Positions 1 to 27,742 of a stretch of DNA of 48,370 nucleotides are shown piece by piece (position 1 is the first letter of the stretch; the number at the start of each line of letters is the position of its first letter). The DNA lies in NCBI RefSeq assembly GCF_000485595.1, contig NW_014577098.1:662843-711212 (forward strand), read 5' to 3'. The DNA is from Priapulus caudatus (Eukaryota > Priapulida > Priapulimorpha > Priapulimorphida > Priapulidae). A program made the position numbers and the translations under genes. The notes beneath the pieces were generated by a model. That model was not told the DNA's origin. It searched no databases and saw nothing but the letters and a program-made list of their open reading frames with translations.

Positions 1-44
1 CCCGGGGAGATGCGTACGCCCGTATAACATCGAAGCAATCCAGT

Positions 45-215
45 GTGGCGCGTGCGTTGGGGGTTTGTGCGTGTGGGTTAGGGGGTTGTGCGTGTGCGTT
101 GGATATTTGTGCGTGTTCGTGCGTGTGTGCGCGTGCGTGTGTTGTGTGTGCGTGCGTGCGTGGCTGCGCTAGTGCGCGTACATTAGTGCGTGCGCGGGGG
201 TGTTGGCTAGGCTTG
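45..215. repeat. GTGCGT-rich microsatellite
   Basis: Degenerate GT/GC alternating tract (GTGTGC, GTGCGT). Such alternating purine-pyrimidine runs can adopt Z-DNA. No coding meaning. Confidence 0.75.
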
Positions 216-583
216 CTCAGGCAGGTAAACCAGTTTTTTGTTTTTCGGCGCTAGTGCCAGGCGACAGATCTGGACTTGTCACGCAGGATTTTTGACCGTG
301 TTTTCCCCGTAAGCATCAGCAGCAAGCATGGTGCCGCTTCCACCACCCCATCCTGTTGCCGTTCCCTACTGACGGGATGTGTCCGGGATTCTTCCCCACG
401 TGCATATGAACTACGCAATAGGAGAAGGGGGACGCTCGATTGTCTGGTGTCGGGCTGCCCGCGTGCGTGTGTGCACGCGTGAATCTATCTTCTCCCTCCT
501 TACCAATCACTTCTGCCGCAGTATTATTGTTGTACATCATGTATAAGTGAAATCGTGAATCGAATCCGGCGAAAGACGTGTGC

Positions 584-764
584 GTTCAAGTATGTTTTTG
601 TGTGTGCGTGTGTGCGCGCGCGTGTGTGTGTGCGTGCATGCGTGCGTGCGTGGTGTGTACGGGCGTGTGTGTGCATATGTGCGTGCGTGGTGTGTACGTG
701 CGTATGTGCGCGTGTGTATGTGTGTGTGCGTGCGTGCGTGCGTGTGTGTGTCTGTGTGTTGGCT
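584..764. repeat. (GT/GC)n microsatellite
   Basis: Second long GTGT/GCGT tract. The overlapping Cys/Val and His/Thr open frames on both strands are products of the repeat. Confidence 0.8.
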
Positions 765-960
765 ACCATAGACAACAAATAACTCTCGTACGGAACGATG
801 GATTCTGTTCTCTCACAACGGGGGGTCGAGGATAGAGTCGGAAGGGAAGAGGCACGGGTATTTAGTGGTGAACGTACTCTGCGACTGCTATCACGCTGGA
901 ATGTGCGCATCAAATACCGACCGCTGCCTCTCGGCGGGATGCTGATAGACGTAAACAAGT

Positions 961-1242
961 CTCCCCTCCACCCTTCCCCTTATTAATCCCTCCCCTCCAC
1001 CCTTCCCCTTATTCATTCCTTCCCTCCACCCTTCCCCTTATTAATCCCTCCCCTCCACCCTTCCCCTTATTCATTCCTTCCCTCCACCCTTCCCCTTATT
1101 AATCCCTCCCCTCCACCCTTCCCCTTATTCATCCCTCCCCTCCACCCTTCCCCTTATTCATTCCTTCCCTCCACCCTTCCCCTTATTCATCCCTCCCTTT
1201 CCACCCTTCCCCTTATTCATCCCTCCCTTTCCACCCTTCCCC
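961..1242. repeat. ~30-bp pyrimidine minisatellite
   Basis: About nine tandem units of roughly 30 bp built on CCCTCCACCCTTCCCCTTAT followed by TAATCC or TCATTCC. Units alternate between TTAATCCC and TTCATTCC variants, so a two-unit higher-order repeat is likely. The + strand is almost entirely pyrimidine, and this merges into a C/T-rich tract that continues to about 1850. Confidence 0.85.
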
Positions 1243-2819
1243 GCTCAACCCTCTCCTTACACCTTCTTCGTCTCTCTCCCTAAACCATCCACCTCCTCCC
1301 TCATTCCACTCCTCACCTCTCCATCTCCCTCACTACCCGATGTTCTCCTTACGCCTCCCCCAATCTACCCACTAACCTCTTCACGCCTCCACCCCTCCAC
1401 CCCTATTACCTGCTACAGTAACCTCTTCACGCCCCACCTCTCACCCATCCATCTCCCTCACTACTCAGTGCTCACTATCATTTTCAAGTCTGTCCCAATC
1501 TACCCGCTACCCGCTTCTCCAAAGCTTTCTCCACCCTTTCCACGCGTCAACTTCCACCATTATCCGCTACCCCTTCACTACACATGCTACCCCTCCACAA
1601 TTCCACCCCTACTCTCCGCATCTCCCCTATCCCTCCCTTAATCCACACCTCACCCCGTTACCATCCCGCCACGTCCTTCTCCCCATTTCTCCTCTATTTT
1701 CCCTCCCCTTCTATCCCTCCCCATTATCTTTCGCCCCTCTACTCCTCCCATCTCCCTCTTTCCCTCCAATCCCACTCCTCTCCCCCTGCGCCCTTCTCTC
1801 CCGTATCATATATAATTCACTCTCCACCCTCACCCCTCCGCTACGACACCCACCTCTCAATCGTTGACCTGATACACGCATGTCACTGGGTGGGGGAAAG
1901 TGTTGATGGCTGGTTGTCGACTGATCAATCAGTTGATGGCTCTAGTGTATTGTTGTGGTCGACACCCCCCACCCCCACCCCCATCCTCCGCCACCGCTGC
2001 CGTGTCGTACGCGCGCAGGAATGCCGTGAGTGCGGCGGCGGTGGCGGCGCTAGCCGCGGCTCTTTGTGTGCCACGCACCTGGCCCGCATTGTCACGTATT
2101 TCACCTACTTCCACGCCGCACACAACTATGGGTAGTCACGCGGCGGCGGAAAACACCCGGCCACCGGACAGGCCGCTCTGTTCGTCCGGTAATAAATTGC
2201 GGAGAGGAATTTTTCCCGATCGGACGCTATGCCCGGGCGATAAGAATAGTCTGGAATGGCCGCGGGTTGCGGGCAATGCCTTCAGAACGATTCATTGGCC
2301 TACCAACTGTGTGTATCCGTTGGGTTGTCTCTCTCTCCGTCGTCGTTGTTGAATGGGCGGCTAGTATGAAGGTGGTTCAAGTTCATATTGCATATTGCTA
2401 ACCGAGAGCTACATGTAGTGCCCCTTACTACGGTAGTCTTACATTACGCTTCTCCTCACTCTTTAACGCTGCGGCTAAGAATGTTTGAACACCGTACACG
2501 AAACCCAAGCTGCTAAACTTAACAAGCTGGGGCCATTGTTTCTGAAAACTCGTATAACATAATTTTCGCGAAAGTAAAAAAGAGATATGATTCGAAAAAG
2601 ATAGCTTCGCCGATTTGATGTAGAGAAAATTAACCCTCGATGCACGAGAGAATGTTTTACAGTATATCACATTGATATTTCGGATTGTATTTTGATTTAC
2701 AGCATATTTTGCTTTGCATTGCGGTGTATCTGCGGTTATCAGGTTATTGAGTTCCTATCGCTGTCATCTTTATGCCCTCGTTAGGCTCGTTATGTTCACT
2801 TTCTTTTATCGTTCTTTGG

Positions 2820-3170
2820 AACCGCCCGCATTTTTTCCCTTATGCCCTCTCGAATCTCGCACGATGTGTCGCCCTTTGTTCCTTCTTTGGCTGGATTTCC
2901 GTTACTTCCCATCTTCTCACCCTCTCTATTATGATTTCCATTGTAGCCGCTCTGTCTCTTCTTTCCTGCTCCGTCCCCTCTCGAATATCTTTTTATTTCC
3001 TTTTCTTTCTCTCGCCACTATTTCCCCCTCTTCTTACATGGCTCGCAGTCTCTCTTTCTCTCTCTCTCTCTTTCTTTCGCTCTCCCAACCTCTTGCCTCT
3101 CTCGGTCTCCCCCTCTCTTCCCTTCTCCCTGCTCTTTAATTTGTTGTTTTTTGTTTCAATCTCCAGCCCT
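2820..3170. repeat. C/T-rich low-complexity tract
   Basis: Degenerate CTCT/TTTC polypyrimidine tract with a pure (TC)n core near 3051-3075. Confidence 0.6.
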
Positions 3171-3520
3171 TCTCCTTGTCTCGCACATACCACGAGCTGT
3201 CTGCGGATCGCAGGCACGCTAAGAACATGCTGGCTAGCTGGCCCTCGGGCGTGTGTCGGCCTCGCGGCCTACGCGATGACCCATCCGGCCAACACGCGCA
3301 TACCACGCAGGCCTGCCTACACACACACGTACACGTACTCGCCACACAATGGCGCTGCACACACACGCATCTCTCGGCTTACGCTCGGCTCCGACCGCCG
3401 TTGCCGTTTCCACTCCAGATACTCGGTCGTCGTAAATTACGTGCGTCTACGGTGAACGTCTGCGGTGACCGACCACCTGTCTTTATAGACCGGACGGCAG
3501 CTGTTCGGCTGCTACCTGGA

Positions 3521-3712
3521 ATGCGTGCGTGTGTGCGAGCGTGTGTGTGTGCGAGCGTGTGTGTGTGTGCGCGTGTGCGTGTGTGTGTGTGAGAGAGAGA
3601 GTGTGCGCGCGTGCGCGCGTATATATATGTGCGTGCGTACGCGCTTGCGTGCGTGTGTGAGTGCGTGTGCCCCCGCTAAGTGAGTGAATGTCATGTGTGT
3701 GTGTGCAGGTGT
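3521..3712. repeat. (GTGC/GT)n with a GA and an AT core
   Basis: Compound microsatellite: GTGCGT and GTGT runs, a short GAGAGAGA block near 3590 and ATATATAT near 3620. Confidence 0.75.
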
Positions 3713-4074
3713 TATTGCGTGCTTCTTTGTGCGCTGGTTCTTTGTAATTTATAGTCGAGGTAAACGCTAGCCCTCATAGCCTATAACTGCCGACGAGTCT
3801 CTCGAAAAATGCCAAGATTCTTGATCTCGTAAACGTCCTATTTGCAGTAATATTAGTAAATGAGGTGAAAGAGATTAAGGTGATGGAGTGGGAATGTAGT
3901 TCCGCCGTGTCCGTAGATATCACTCAGGTGATGTTTGTCCGTCTAGACAGACAATGAGCTGCAGTCACACATGGGTCGTAGACGTTGGAGGTATGCGCGC
4001 GGCCAGCTTCGCATGGTAACGAATAAAACACACACAAAGAGCGCTGCTGAGAAAGATTTGCAAAGATATAGCTT

Positions 4075-4148
4075 CTGTGTGTGTGTGCGTGCGTGCGTGT
4101 ATGTGTGTCTGTGTCTGTGCGTGCGCGCGTGTGCGTGTGTGCGTGTAT
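4075..4148. repeat. (GT)n microsatellite
   Basis: GTGTGTGC/GCGTGC alternating tract; a short AGC triplet run follows near 4188-4201. Confidence 0.7.
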
Positions 4149-5366
4149 CATCGCTGTAGGTGTGATAGAGTACGACGCGGGGAGTAACAGCAGCAGCAGC
4201 AGGCGCGCAGACAGCGACGGATGCGGTCAGAGACAAACAAGTGGGTGGCGCGGCTATTGTATATTGCACCCCATGTCCGAGTCCGAGTCACTGCTAACCA
4301 TTGTCGCGTACAATTAACACCCCGTAACATCGGAATGCTTGGTATGCGAACCGCGTCTGCTAAAGACAATGCCCGATAGAGATGCGCACACAAGGCAAAC
4401 ACGGATGCTGCGTGGCCGAGTAATGCGCTGTAAACCTGACCTGCTCCGATGATGGCGTGCAGTGGTTGTGCTCCGTTGTTGAACAGACCTGATAATCTTC
4501 TGTTCTTACGACCGAGCCTTCGATGACATGGCCACCCGCTGTTAGGTGCTGAATGGCTGAGGCATGCAGCAGTTAGTCGGGATTACTATTAATTAGTACC
4601 TTATAGAGAATGCAGAATGCAGACTGCTCCATGATTGCGTGGCGTTATATACACATATAGCAATTGAATGATGAAATATGAGTTAGAATTCATTCTAATT
4701 ATTAAAAACGCGTTTGTTTTCGTTGTCTAAATTTGCAAGTTTTTTTTTCAATCAAAACTCGTGTAAAATTTTCACCATGGGACGGATACGTATGTCAAAA
4801 CATCGTGCTATTGCTACTGCCGCCAAAAACCGTCACGAGGTCTTCGTTGCATCTGCAAGGTTCACTCATTGTTAGCACGAATGTTAAGAATGTTGCCATT
4901 CGTTGTTTTCAATTTCACGCAAAAAGCACAAGGCAATATCGGCAATAGTTCAAACTAACTACCAAATAAACTGTACAATAGATAACCGTCTTCGACGGCG
5001 CCTCTGGTCATATAAACACGATTGAGGGGCCCTCACTCATACTATGTCGCAATCGTACATTGGCCGAATTCCTGAAAGATTAATCAACGAAGTCACGAGT
5101 CACTATATATATATATATAGGCCTATCCTAGTGTACGGGATTATTGTAGCCTAACTAAGTCGAGTTCGTTGACAGATAACTGTTTATTTTGTTTAAATGT
5201 TAATAATGCGCGCTCGCGCGAGCATCTGCAAGATTTATGCCGGCCCGCTAGAGGGGAGTGCTGCATTGCTTTCAACTTAACTGAACGCGCTCGAGCGTGC
5301 AGCCGGTTTTTAATGAATGCACGCATCGGCCGATATCACGAGAAGCGTGCGCATTTACACGCCACG

Positions 5367-5390
5367 AGAGAGAAGGGAAGGGGGAGAGAA

Positions 5391-5452
<62 letters not shown>

Positions 5453-5476
5453 CGAGAGCGAGAGAGAGAGAGTGGA
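5367..5476. repeat. (GA)n polypurine tract
   Basis: About 110 bases with almost no pyrimidines on the + strand, including a pure (GA)n core from about 5399 to 5446. Mirror-symmetric polypurine runs of this kind can form triplex DNA. Confidence 0.85.
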
Positions 5477-5871
5477 AGTTATTTCAGGGTCACCGGGCGT
5501 GTACACCGTGCAGTCGTGTGAAATGCAGCGCGAGAATGAGATGAAGCGTCCCAAAGACGGCGCGACGTGCGCCCTGGGAGGGGGAGGGGGGAGACTACTG
5601 GTCAGTGTGTAACAACACTTTATAGGTAGCGGCACTTTATAGCACTTCTAGTAGGTAGCGGCATATCGGTATAGCATGGAACGCGAGAGAGTGCGGGCGC
5701 GCGCACGGCCCGCTGCCGTGCTTGTGAAACTATCGCATCACAGACGCTCGCCACCAGCCCCACGTACTCACGGCCGTCTCACCGGGGGAAGCTGCCGAAA
5801 ACGTAAAGGGTGCATTCATCTCTGCAAAATTCCACTGCCGTTTGCTGTTGTGTTCGTGTCTACGCGACTTC

Positions 5872-6152
5872 GTACGCGAGAGAGGCAGAGAAAGAGAGGG
5901 GACAGGGAGGGAGGGAATGGTGTAGTTGCAGAGGGAGAGGAAGAAGGAGAAAGTGAGGGAGAGAATGGGGATCGATAGAGAGTCGGTGTTTGTGTAGAGC
6001 TTGAGAGGAAGCAGGAGAAGGTGAGGGAGGGAATAGGGATGGAGAGAGATTTGGTGTTTGTGAGAGTGAGAGTGTACATGTGTTTCTGAGAGAGAAATAG
6101 AGATAGAGAGAGAGGGGGAGAGACGGTGAGAGAGAATGGGAGAGTAAGCGCA
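5872..6152. repeat. Degenerate GA-rich tract
   Basis: GAGAGAGG/GGGAGAG-rich sequence with a loose internal repetition of about 70 bp (GTGAGGGAGAGAATGGGGAT-like phrases followed by a TTGGTGTTTGTG-like phrase). Confidence 0.6.
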
Positions 6153-6399
6153 AGGTGTCGGTCGTACTACCGCTCGCGTGCGGCGGCGGTCTCTCTCTTG
6201 TTCTAGTACGTTCGCCAAATTTTTGACACAGATACGCTATGGCCTCCCGCAGTTCTTTTTGGCAGGTTTCCAATACATCTTTTTGCTTGACTAGTTAGCT
6301 TTGTGACACAGAGTGCGCTCTTGGCAGCGTACGTGTATAATGTGTCTGCGCGCGTGCGTACGTATGTGCGTGCGTGTTCGCGCGGCTGTAGGTGCGACC

Positions 6400-6808
6400 C
6401 ACAGGCACTTGGAACGTCTAAAAAAAAATGTAAACACGAAATGTATTTACTACCAAAGTCTTAATGTTTCTCTACGCTATTTCGCCTATTATTGCCGATA
6501 ATTACCCGTAAATGCCGGTCAAATGCTCATCTTCAACACACAAGTACACCGCACGCCCGCCCTGTGCACAAACAACATGAATAAGAGAGTTGTTTCATGT
6601 TCAGTTCTCTCTTATTCATGTTGTTTGTGCACAGGGCGGGCGTGCGATGTACTTGTGTGTTGCAGATGAGCTTTTGACCGGCATTTACGGGTAATTATCG
6701 GCAATAATAGGCGAAATAGAGTAGAAAAACATTAAGACTTTGGTAGTAAATACATTTCGTGTTTATTTACCATAATTTTTTTTAATTGAGACGTTGTAAG
6801 TGCCTGTG
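6400..6808. mobile_element. 409-bp foldback MITE with 8-bp target duplication
   Basis: The two halves are inverted copies over nearly the whole length: the left arm starts CACAGGCACTT and the right arm ends AAGTGCCTGTG, and the arms meet around 6595-6610. The same 8 bases GTGCGACC flank it directly on both sides (6392-6399 and 6809-6816), a clean target-site duplication. An 8-bp duplication suits hAT-type transposases among others. No coding capacity. The arms differ at only a few positions, so insertion looks relatively recent. Confidence 0.85.
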
Positions 6809-7566
6809 GTGCGACCCCCCCGTGCTCGCCGGCGGACCATGTAATTTTTACCACGTAAATAAATGGATGGAAGGACCGACGGACGGACGAACGGATGGAT
6901 AGATATAGATAGATGGATAGCCCCGTGTGTATGTTAAATGTGTGTTTTTTTCACCAGCGGGCTAGAAACCACAGGTGATCCTCTACAAATAAAATGCATG
7001 GGGTCTGGTAAAGTTCACAAACAAATATATATGCATCTGTATTGTAGTGAGGAGAAGTGCGGAGAGAATTGAACTTTCTCTCAGAAGGCCACGCGTCACG
7101 ATGTTGAATTATGATTCGATGTTGTACCCATCTCCTGATAGGTTACTGATATTAGGCGGGAACTATTTATTTCTCTGTGATGTAAAGAGACGGAGAGCGA
7201 TGAAGAAAGAGAGAAGTATGACGCTAAAATGGTCTATGTCGTACGGAGTACAAAAACCGGGGACCCTACTGAAGTACTTTAGGTTAGGGTTTACCCGTTA
7301 GGCTATGGGCAGGGTTCGCTTACAGTTATGGTGGGGGCGAGGATGAGGTTAGGGTTAAGGATACGTAGGGAGACACGAGGCCTTTCAGCCCTGGTATTTA
7401 CTGTAAGCCCCCCCCCACACACACACACAACCATTCATTCTTACGTGCGATTAATAAATTTACGATGCGCACATTTAGAGATGTTTTCGCCGCCGTGCGT
7501 ATTTATAACATCAACATATTTCACGTGCCGCGGTGTCAACGTTATTACGTTCAATGGCTTCCTCTC

Positions 7567-7574
7567 TCTTCCCC

Positions 7575-7614
<40 letters not shown>
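7567..7614. repeat. (CT)n microsatellite
   Basis: Pure CT run of about 20 units. A short C9(AC)n tract lies just upstream at 7408-7428. Confidence 0.8.
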
Positions 7615-7615
<1 letters not shown>

Positions 7616-7885
7616 CGCGTTCTCTCTCATCGACCATAAATTCCTCGCGTGGCGGCCACCCAGCGCTGCTTCGTTTCCATCATTTCACTTCCACGCAGCG
7701 CGCGCACGAAGAAGAATTTCTTAATGCAAAGGAAAAAAACGCGCTAATCAGACGTCAGCGTCGCTGTCATGGCGGAACATGGCAGCGGTGCTAGCGCGCG
7801 GCCGGGTTTTTTCCTCCGCGCGCTGGCGCGTGCCCGATGTGCCCGCGATGCCGCCGCTCTCACTCGCCGGCTGCGAGTTTTTGTT

Positions 7886-8306
7886 AGAAGCGCGTGCGTG
7901 CGTGCGTGCGTGCACTAGCCTCTCGCGCTCTTGCACCCTTTTTCTGTCTCCTTCTCTCCCTCCTTCCCTCCCTCCCTTCCTACCCCTCTCACTCCCTTCC
8001 TATGTCCCTCACGCCCTCCCTTCCTCACTCCCTTCCGCTCTCCCTCACTCCCTCCTTTCCTCTCTCCCTCACTCCCTTCCTCCCCCCTCACTCCCGTTCT
8101 CCCTCACTACCTTCCTTCCTTCCTTCATATACCTTCCTCTCTCTCCATCACTCCCGTCTTGCCTCTGTCTTCCCTCTCTCCCTTCTTCTCTCTCCCTCCC
8201 TTCCTCTGTCTTCTCCATCTCTCTCTCTCTTTCTCTTTCTCTCTGTATATGTGTGTACGTGTGCGTGTGCATGGATGTGCGCGTGGGTGTGTGTGTGTGT
8301 GTGCGT

Positions 8307-8351
<45 letters not shown>

Positions 8352-8812
8352 GTGTGTGTGTGTGCGTGCGTGCGTGCGTGCACTAGCCTCTCGCGCTCTT
8401 GCACCCTTTTTCTGTCTCCTTCTCTCCCTCCCCTCCCTCCCTTCCTACCCCTCTCACTCCCTTCCTATATCTCCCTCACTCCCTCCTTCCCTACTTTCCT
8501 CTCTCCCTCACTCCCTTCCTCCCTCACTCCCGTTCTCCCTCACTCCCGTTCTCCCTCACTCCCGTTCTCCCTCACTCCCGTTCTCCCTCACTCCCGTTCT
8601 CCCTCACTACCTTCCTTCCTTCCTTCATATACCTTCCTCTCTCTCCATCACTCCCGTCTTGCCTCTGTCTTCCCTCTCTCCCTTCTTCTCTCTCCCTCCC
8701 TTCCTCTGTCTTCTCCATCTCTCTCTCTCTCTTTCTCTTTCTCTGTGTATATGTGTGTACGTGTGCGTGTGCATGGATGTGCGCGTGGGTGTGTGTGTGT
8801 GTGGGGGGGGGG
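7886..8812. repeat. Two-copy tandem duplication of a ~470-bp simple-repeat block
   Basis: The block beginning with GCGTGC repeats and GCACTAGCCTCTCGCGCTCT, followed by a CTCCCTCACTCCC-type polypyrimidine tract and ending in a TG/GCATGGATGTGCGCGTGGG tract, occurs twice (about 7886-8355 and 8364-8812). The second copy has an extra local expansion of a 15-bp CTCCCTCACTCCCGT unit (about 8519-8610). Long Ser/Pro/Leu frames here are repeat artefacts. Confidence 0.8.
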
Positions 8813-9480
8813 TAGTCTTGCCTTGCGCTGCTGCCTCGTGCTCGCATCATCGGAACGCGGAATCAAGTAGTATCAACGCGTGTGTCTGCTAACTACGCGA
8901 GAAGGGGCCACCCTCTAGGGGCTTTCACGTACATCGTCACCTCGCAGCTCCACGAGTTTTTTTGTGTCTGGGCTTGGTTTTCAGTTACACGCGCGCGGTG
9001 ATGGGATGCATGGCAGGAAAAAAATCGAAGCAATCTTGCTCATCAGCCGTACGTCTCAATCTGGTCGGGTGCTCACAAACAAGCGATCATTCAACGCTGA
9101 CCTAATGTTACATCCCGACGTGACGTTAGACCTGGCTAGAACGGTCGTGTGTGTTTTACACAACGGTTATATAATGACGATGGGTGTTACAGTTACGTGT
9201 CAGCATGCAAGCGTTTGAACTGGTTGAAATTAAGCGACCATCAAATGTCCATCACATAAATGACTGGGACCTCTGTCTACGAAAATATTTAGTACACTTC
9301 ATGGGTAATTAACTTTTGTAACTTTTCTACTTACTCGTAGGTTATCTCTGTGATGCGTAACGTTATTTCCTTGGCATTTGTTTTGCTATTTAAAAAGTGC
9401 AGATATCCTTATTTCCCTGTCAATTGTGTATATAACTAGAAACGTGCAGGTACACAAATCAATTTCAAACACAATAACAT

Positions 9481-9481
9481 T

Positions 9482-9512
<31 letters not shown>

Positions 9513-9560
9513 CCATCATCATCGTCATCATTATCATCATCATCATCATCATCATCATCA
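9481..9560. repeat. (CAT)n trinucleotide repeat
   Basis: Slightly interrupted CAT/ATC run of about 26 units in the region before the first recognised KIBRA exon. Confidence 0.85.
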
Positions 9561-9582
9561 CATGTAAAATACTGCATGATAA

Positions 9583-24831
<15,249 letters not shown>

Positions 24832-26630
24832 GTGGCGCCACCTACCTGTTTATGGTCATTACTATTCTGGGAGCGATTTGAAGGCAGTTTTTCGAGCAGA
24901 TCAAAGAGCTTGCGATAATTCTTCCATGAGTCTGCTGGTTGGCAGCTAAGCACGGTGGCTTCCATTAGTACACAGTATAGGATGCGCGCGTATGCCACGA
25001 GATATGCTTCCATATGTGATGTGTCATGCAGTGCTTCCAGTTCCAGTTTCACTAATTTCCACGTATGCTGTTTTCGTAACTTGGGCCGGCTGAACTACCG
25101 AGAGGTGTTACATTATAACAAGAAACCCGGATGTTTTACTCGGCACGTTTTTGCTTGAGCACCGCTTAGCAACTAAGTGGTATCACCATTAAAGCCGTGC
25201 CATTAGTCGTCTGAAAGCGCCATCTATATCTTTTGAACAAGTGGACACCACTAGTGAATGCAGGCGCATCAGACTTTGCAACGTGGACGATGCAGAAGTG
25301 ATATGTGTGTGTATGTATGTGTGGTGTGTGTGCGTGTGCGTGCGCACGCATATATTTTTATTATGATATTGGCATCGAGATCACGGCTGATGGTTTTCCT
25401 CGTGTTATCACCAGTTGAGTTTCCCAAGTCTTTCACGGGCGACCAGTGAACTTTTGAAGGATTTTTTTGCTATGGAGGAAGTTGCCAATGCCGCCTGTCA
25501 GTGCTGGTGTGCAGCTGGCAGGGGGTGCAGGCTGGTAGGGGGCACAGTCTGGCAGGGGGAACAGGCTGGCAGAGGGCATAGGCTAGCAAGGGGCACAGAC
25601 TGGCAAGGGGGCACAGGCTGGCAGGGGCCACGGGCTGGCAGAGGACACAGGCTGGCAGAGGGCACAGGCTGGCAGAGAACACAGGCTGGCAGAGGGCACA
25701 GGCTGGCAGGGGCCACGGGCTGGCAGAGAACACAGGCTGGTAGCTGGTCCTTCGGTCTGACTAGCATGCCGACATTCATTGTGACTATAATAAAAAAACA
25801 TGCTGTGATTGTAGTTTGAATTTATACCGAGGAGGAAGCGAGAGTTGAATGTGAAGCTGTAGTGATCAACGATAAGCTATTTTTACGGAGCGGAATGGTG
25901 AAATGATGTTGAGAAAATTCTATGAATCAAATTTTGTTATGAAAGTGGTTTGTGCACCAGAAACCACAGAATTTGTTTATACATGTACAGAGCTATTAAA
26001 GAGTTTACTAGCTATTTTGTGGACCATATTATTTGTGTAAAGTGCCAGACCTTTTTCCGTAATGCTTACTAGGTAACCCTTTTTACTAATCATGTACCAT
26101 AGCTATGCGAAATTTTAGTTAACTGCATGTTGTTGTTTTTTATGTAAGTTTTGACACATGCATGTATGTTGGTTAACGTACATGTTGTCAGAAAAAGTGT
26201 CCGAGCCCTCTTTGTGTCACACATCAGAGATTTGTTAGTTTTGCGTGACTCGTAAATTTGGGGTGAGTGCAACGTTTTTGCTGCATTTGCTGCATCCAAC
26301 AGAACCTTTCTTCATATAGGTCAACTTTTGTACATACGACAATGTTCTTGTACCAGTAATGAGGATTTTATATAAACACATTTAGTGCAGTTGTTTTACA
26401 AGTAACATCTTCTAGTAGTTACTGGTTGTGTAGAGATAATTTTCCCTATTTCTAACCTGACTAAATATGCTAAATGGGGTTGTTTTGATAGAAAGGCAAT
26501 TAGCGACTGTTTTATTAATACTCAGGTTACCTTGGTTACCAGAAAACAGAGTGCTTGTAAATTATAATTGTATTAAAACATTGATATTTTTGAAAATACA
26601 AAACACGAAAAAATACTAAATGTGTTATCA
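24832..26630 (+). other. Probable KIBRA 3' untranslated region and flank
   Basis: No open frame with family resemblance. AATAAA occurs at 25789-25794 and ATTAAA near 25996; either could be a polyadenylation signal, but transcript ends cannot be read from sequence alone. Confidence 0.4.
25503..25742. repeat. 17-bp GGCTGGCAGAGGGCACA minisatellite
   Basis: About 14 units, regular at 17 bp in the second half and less regular in the first. Ends about 45 bases before a candidate AATAAA, so it may be transcribed in the 3' untranslated region. Confidence 0.9.
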
Positions 26631-27035
26631 TGTTATATTCACGTACATCCTAGGGTATTTGTGTCTATTATTACCATACACCATTTCTGATGCGCGACAC
26701 CATAGCGTTGATCAACAGCAAACAAAAATGCTTATAGGTTCACCTGGCCCTTAGGTTTCCTGAACGACCCCACATGTAACTATTCCTGATCAGTATGTCC
26801 TCTCTATTTTAAAGATGTAACTTCCGCAAAATGTAATTTCTCTATGCAGACAGCATATGCATAACCAACTGCTCCATATATCCCACGTTTCAATGAGGTT
26901 TAATTTGCTGCCTTATAATTTATAAAATGATCATGTAATAACTGATAATTTTCTATATCATCCTACTCCTCGGGACCTCGGGGCGTGTCCTCTACATGTA
27001 TATAAATTTCAACAGAATTATATCTATATATCAAG

Positions 27036-27503
27036 CAGGCCCGTAGCCAGCTTTGTATTGGGGGGGGGCGTTCGTTTTTCAATGTTGGCAATTTGCTCGG
27101 CAGGGGCGTGTACAGGATTTGTACCAGGGGGGGTCTAACCGTAACCCAAAGTTGCGAGCACGCGAAGGGGGGGTCTGGAAGCTCCAGACATTTTTTAAAT
27201 TACACCCCCTCAGATGCGTTTTCTGCGCGAGCAAGGGGGGTCCGGACTCCCTGGACACGCCCCTGCTCCGGGCGCGAAGCGACCAGGCGAGCGGAGCCAA
27301 GCGACAGAGCGGGGGGAGGTGTGGAGGGGGGGTGTTCACTGTTCACCCTCCCGCACGATGGAGATTTTGCAATTATTACACTAAAATGGAGCGACCTGAG
27401 GTGAAATTCTTGCAAATTTTCAAAAAACAATTTTTTTGGCTTGAGGGGGCTCGGGGGGGGGGTTCCTTCGAACCCCCCGAACCCCCCCTGGCTACGCGGC
27501 CTG
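27036..27503. mobile_element. hAT-like MITE, left copy
   Basis: Terminal inverted repeats: starts CAGGCCCGTAGCCAGC, ends CTGGCTACGCGGCCTG. TATCAAG flanks both sides (27029-27035 and 27504-27510). CAG-GGCGTAGCCAG-type ends are typical of hAT elements, whose duplications are 8 bp; 7 are visible here. The same family, in inverse orientation, is at 47266-47708. No transposase. Confidence 0.8.
27101..27265. mobile_element. Inner MITE nested in the hAT-like element
   Basis: Starts CAGGGGCGTGTACAGG and ends GGACACGCCCCTG, a second inverted-repeat pair wholly inside the larger element. Both family copies in the window carry it, so it inserted before the composite spread. Flanks TGCTCGG and CTCCGGG may be a worn target duplication. 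Confidence 0.65.
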
Positions 27504-27668
27504 TATCAAGTTTGTCAACGTTTATTATGCCCCTACTGATTATGTGAGAGCAGGGACGCACCTACGGAGAATAGCGCCTATGGCGAACACTGAAATTGCG
27601 CCCCTGCTCAAACATCTGACACCCATCTTTTAGATAGCTTTACTATAATACTATATACTGGCCTACGG

Positions 27669-27736
27669 ATACTATCAGGAGTAAGATAATATAGGGTCCT
27701 ATAGGATATCCTATATTATCTTACTTCTGATACTAT
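27669..27736. repeat. 27-bp-arm palindromic hairpin
   Basis: Arms 27669-27695 and 27710-27736 pair with two mismatches; core GTAAGATAATATAGG. Confidence 0.85.
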
Positions 27737-27742
27737 AATATG

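Noticed and set aside
7779-8892. Open frames of 332-363 codons
   Set aside because: Composed of Ser/Pro/Leu and Cys/Val repeats from CT and GT tracts; open in several frames at once.
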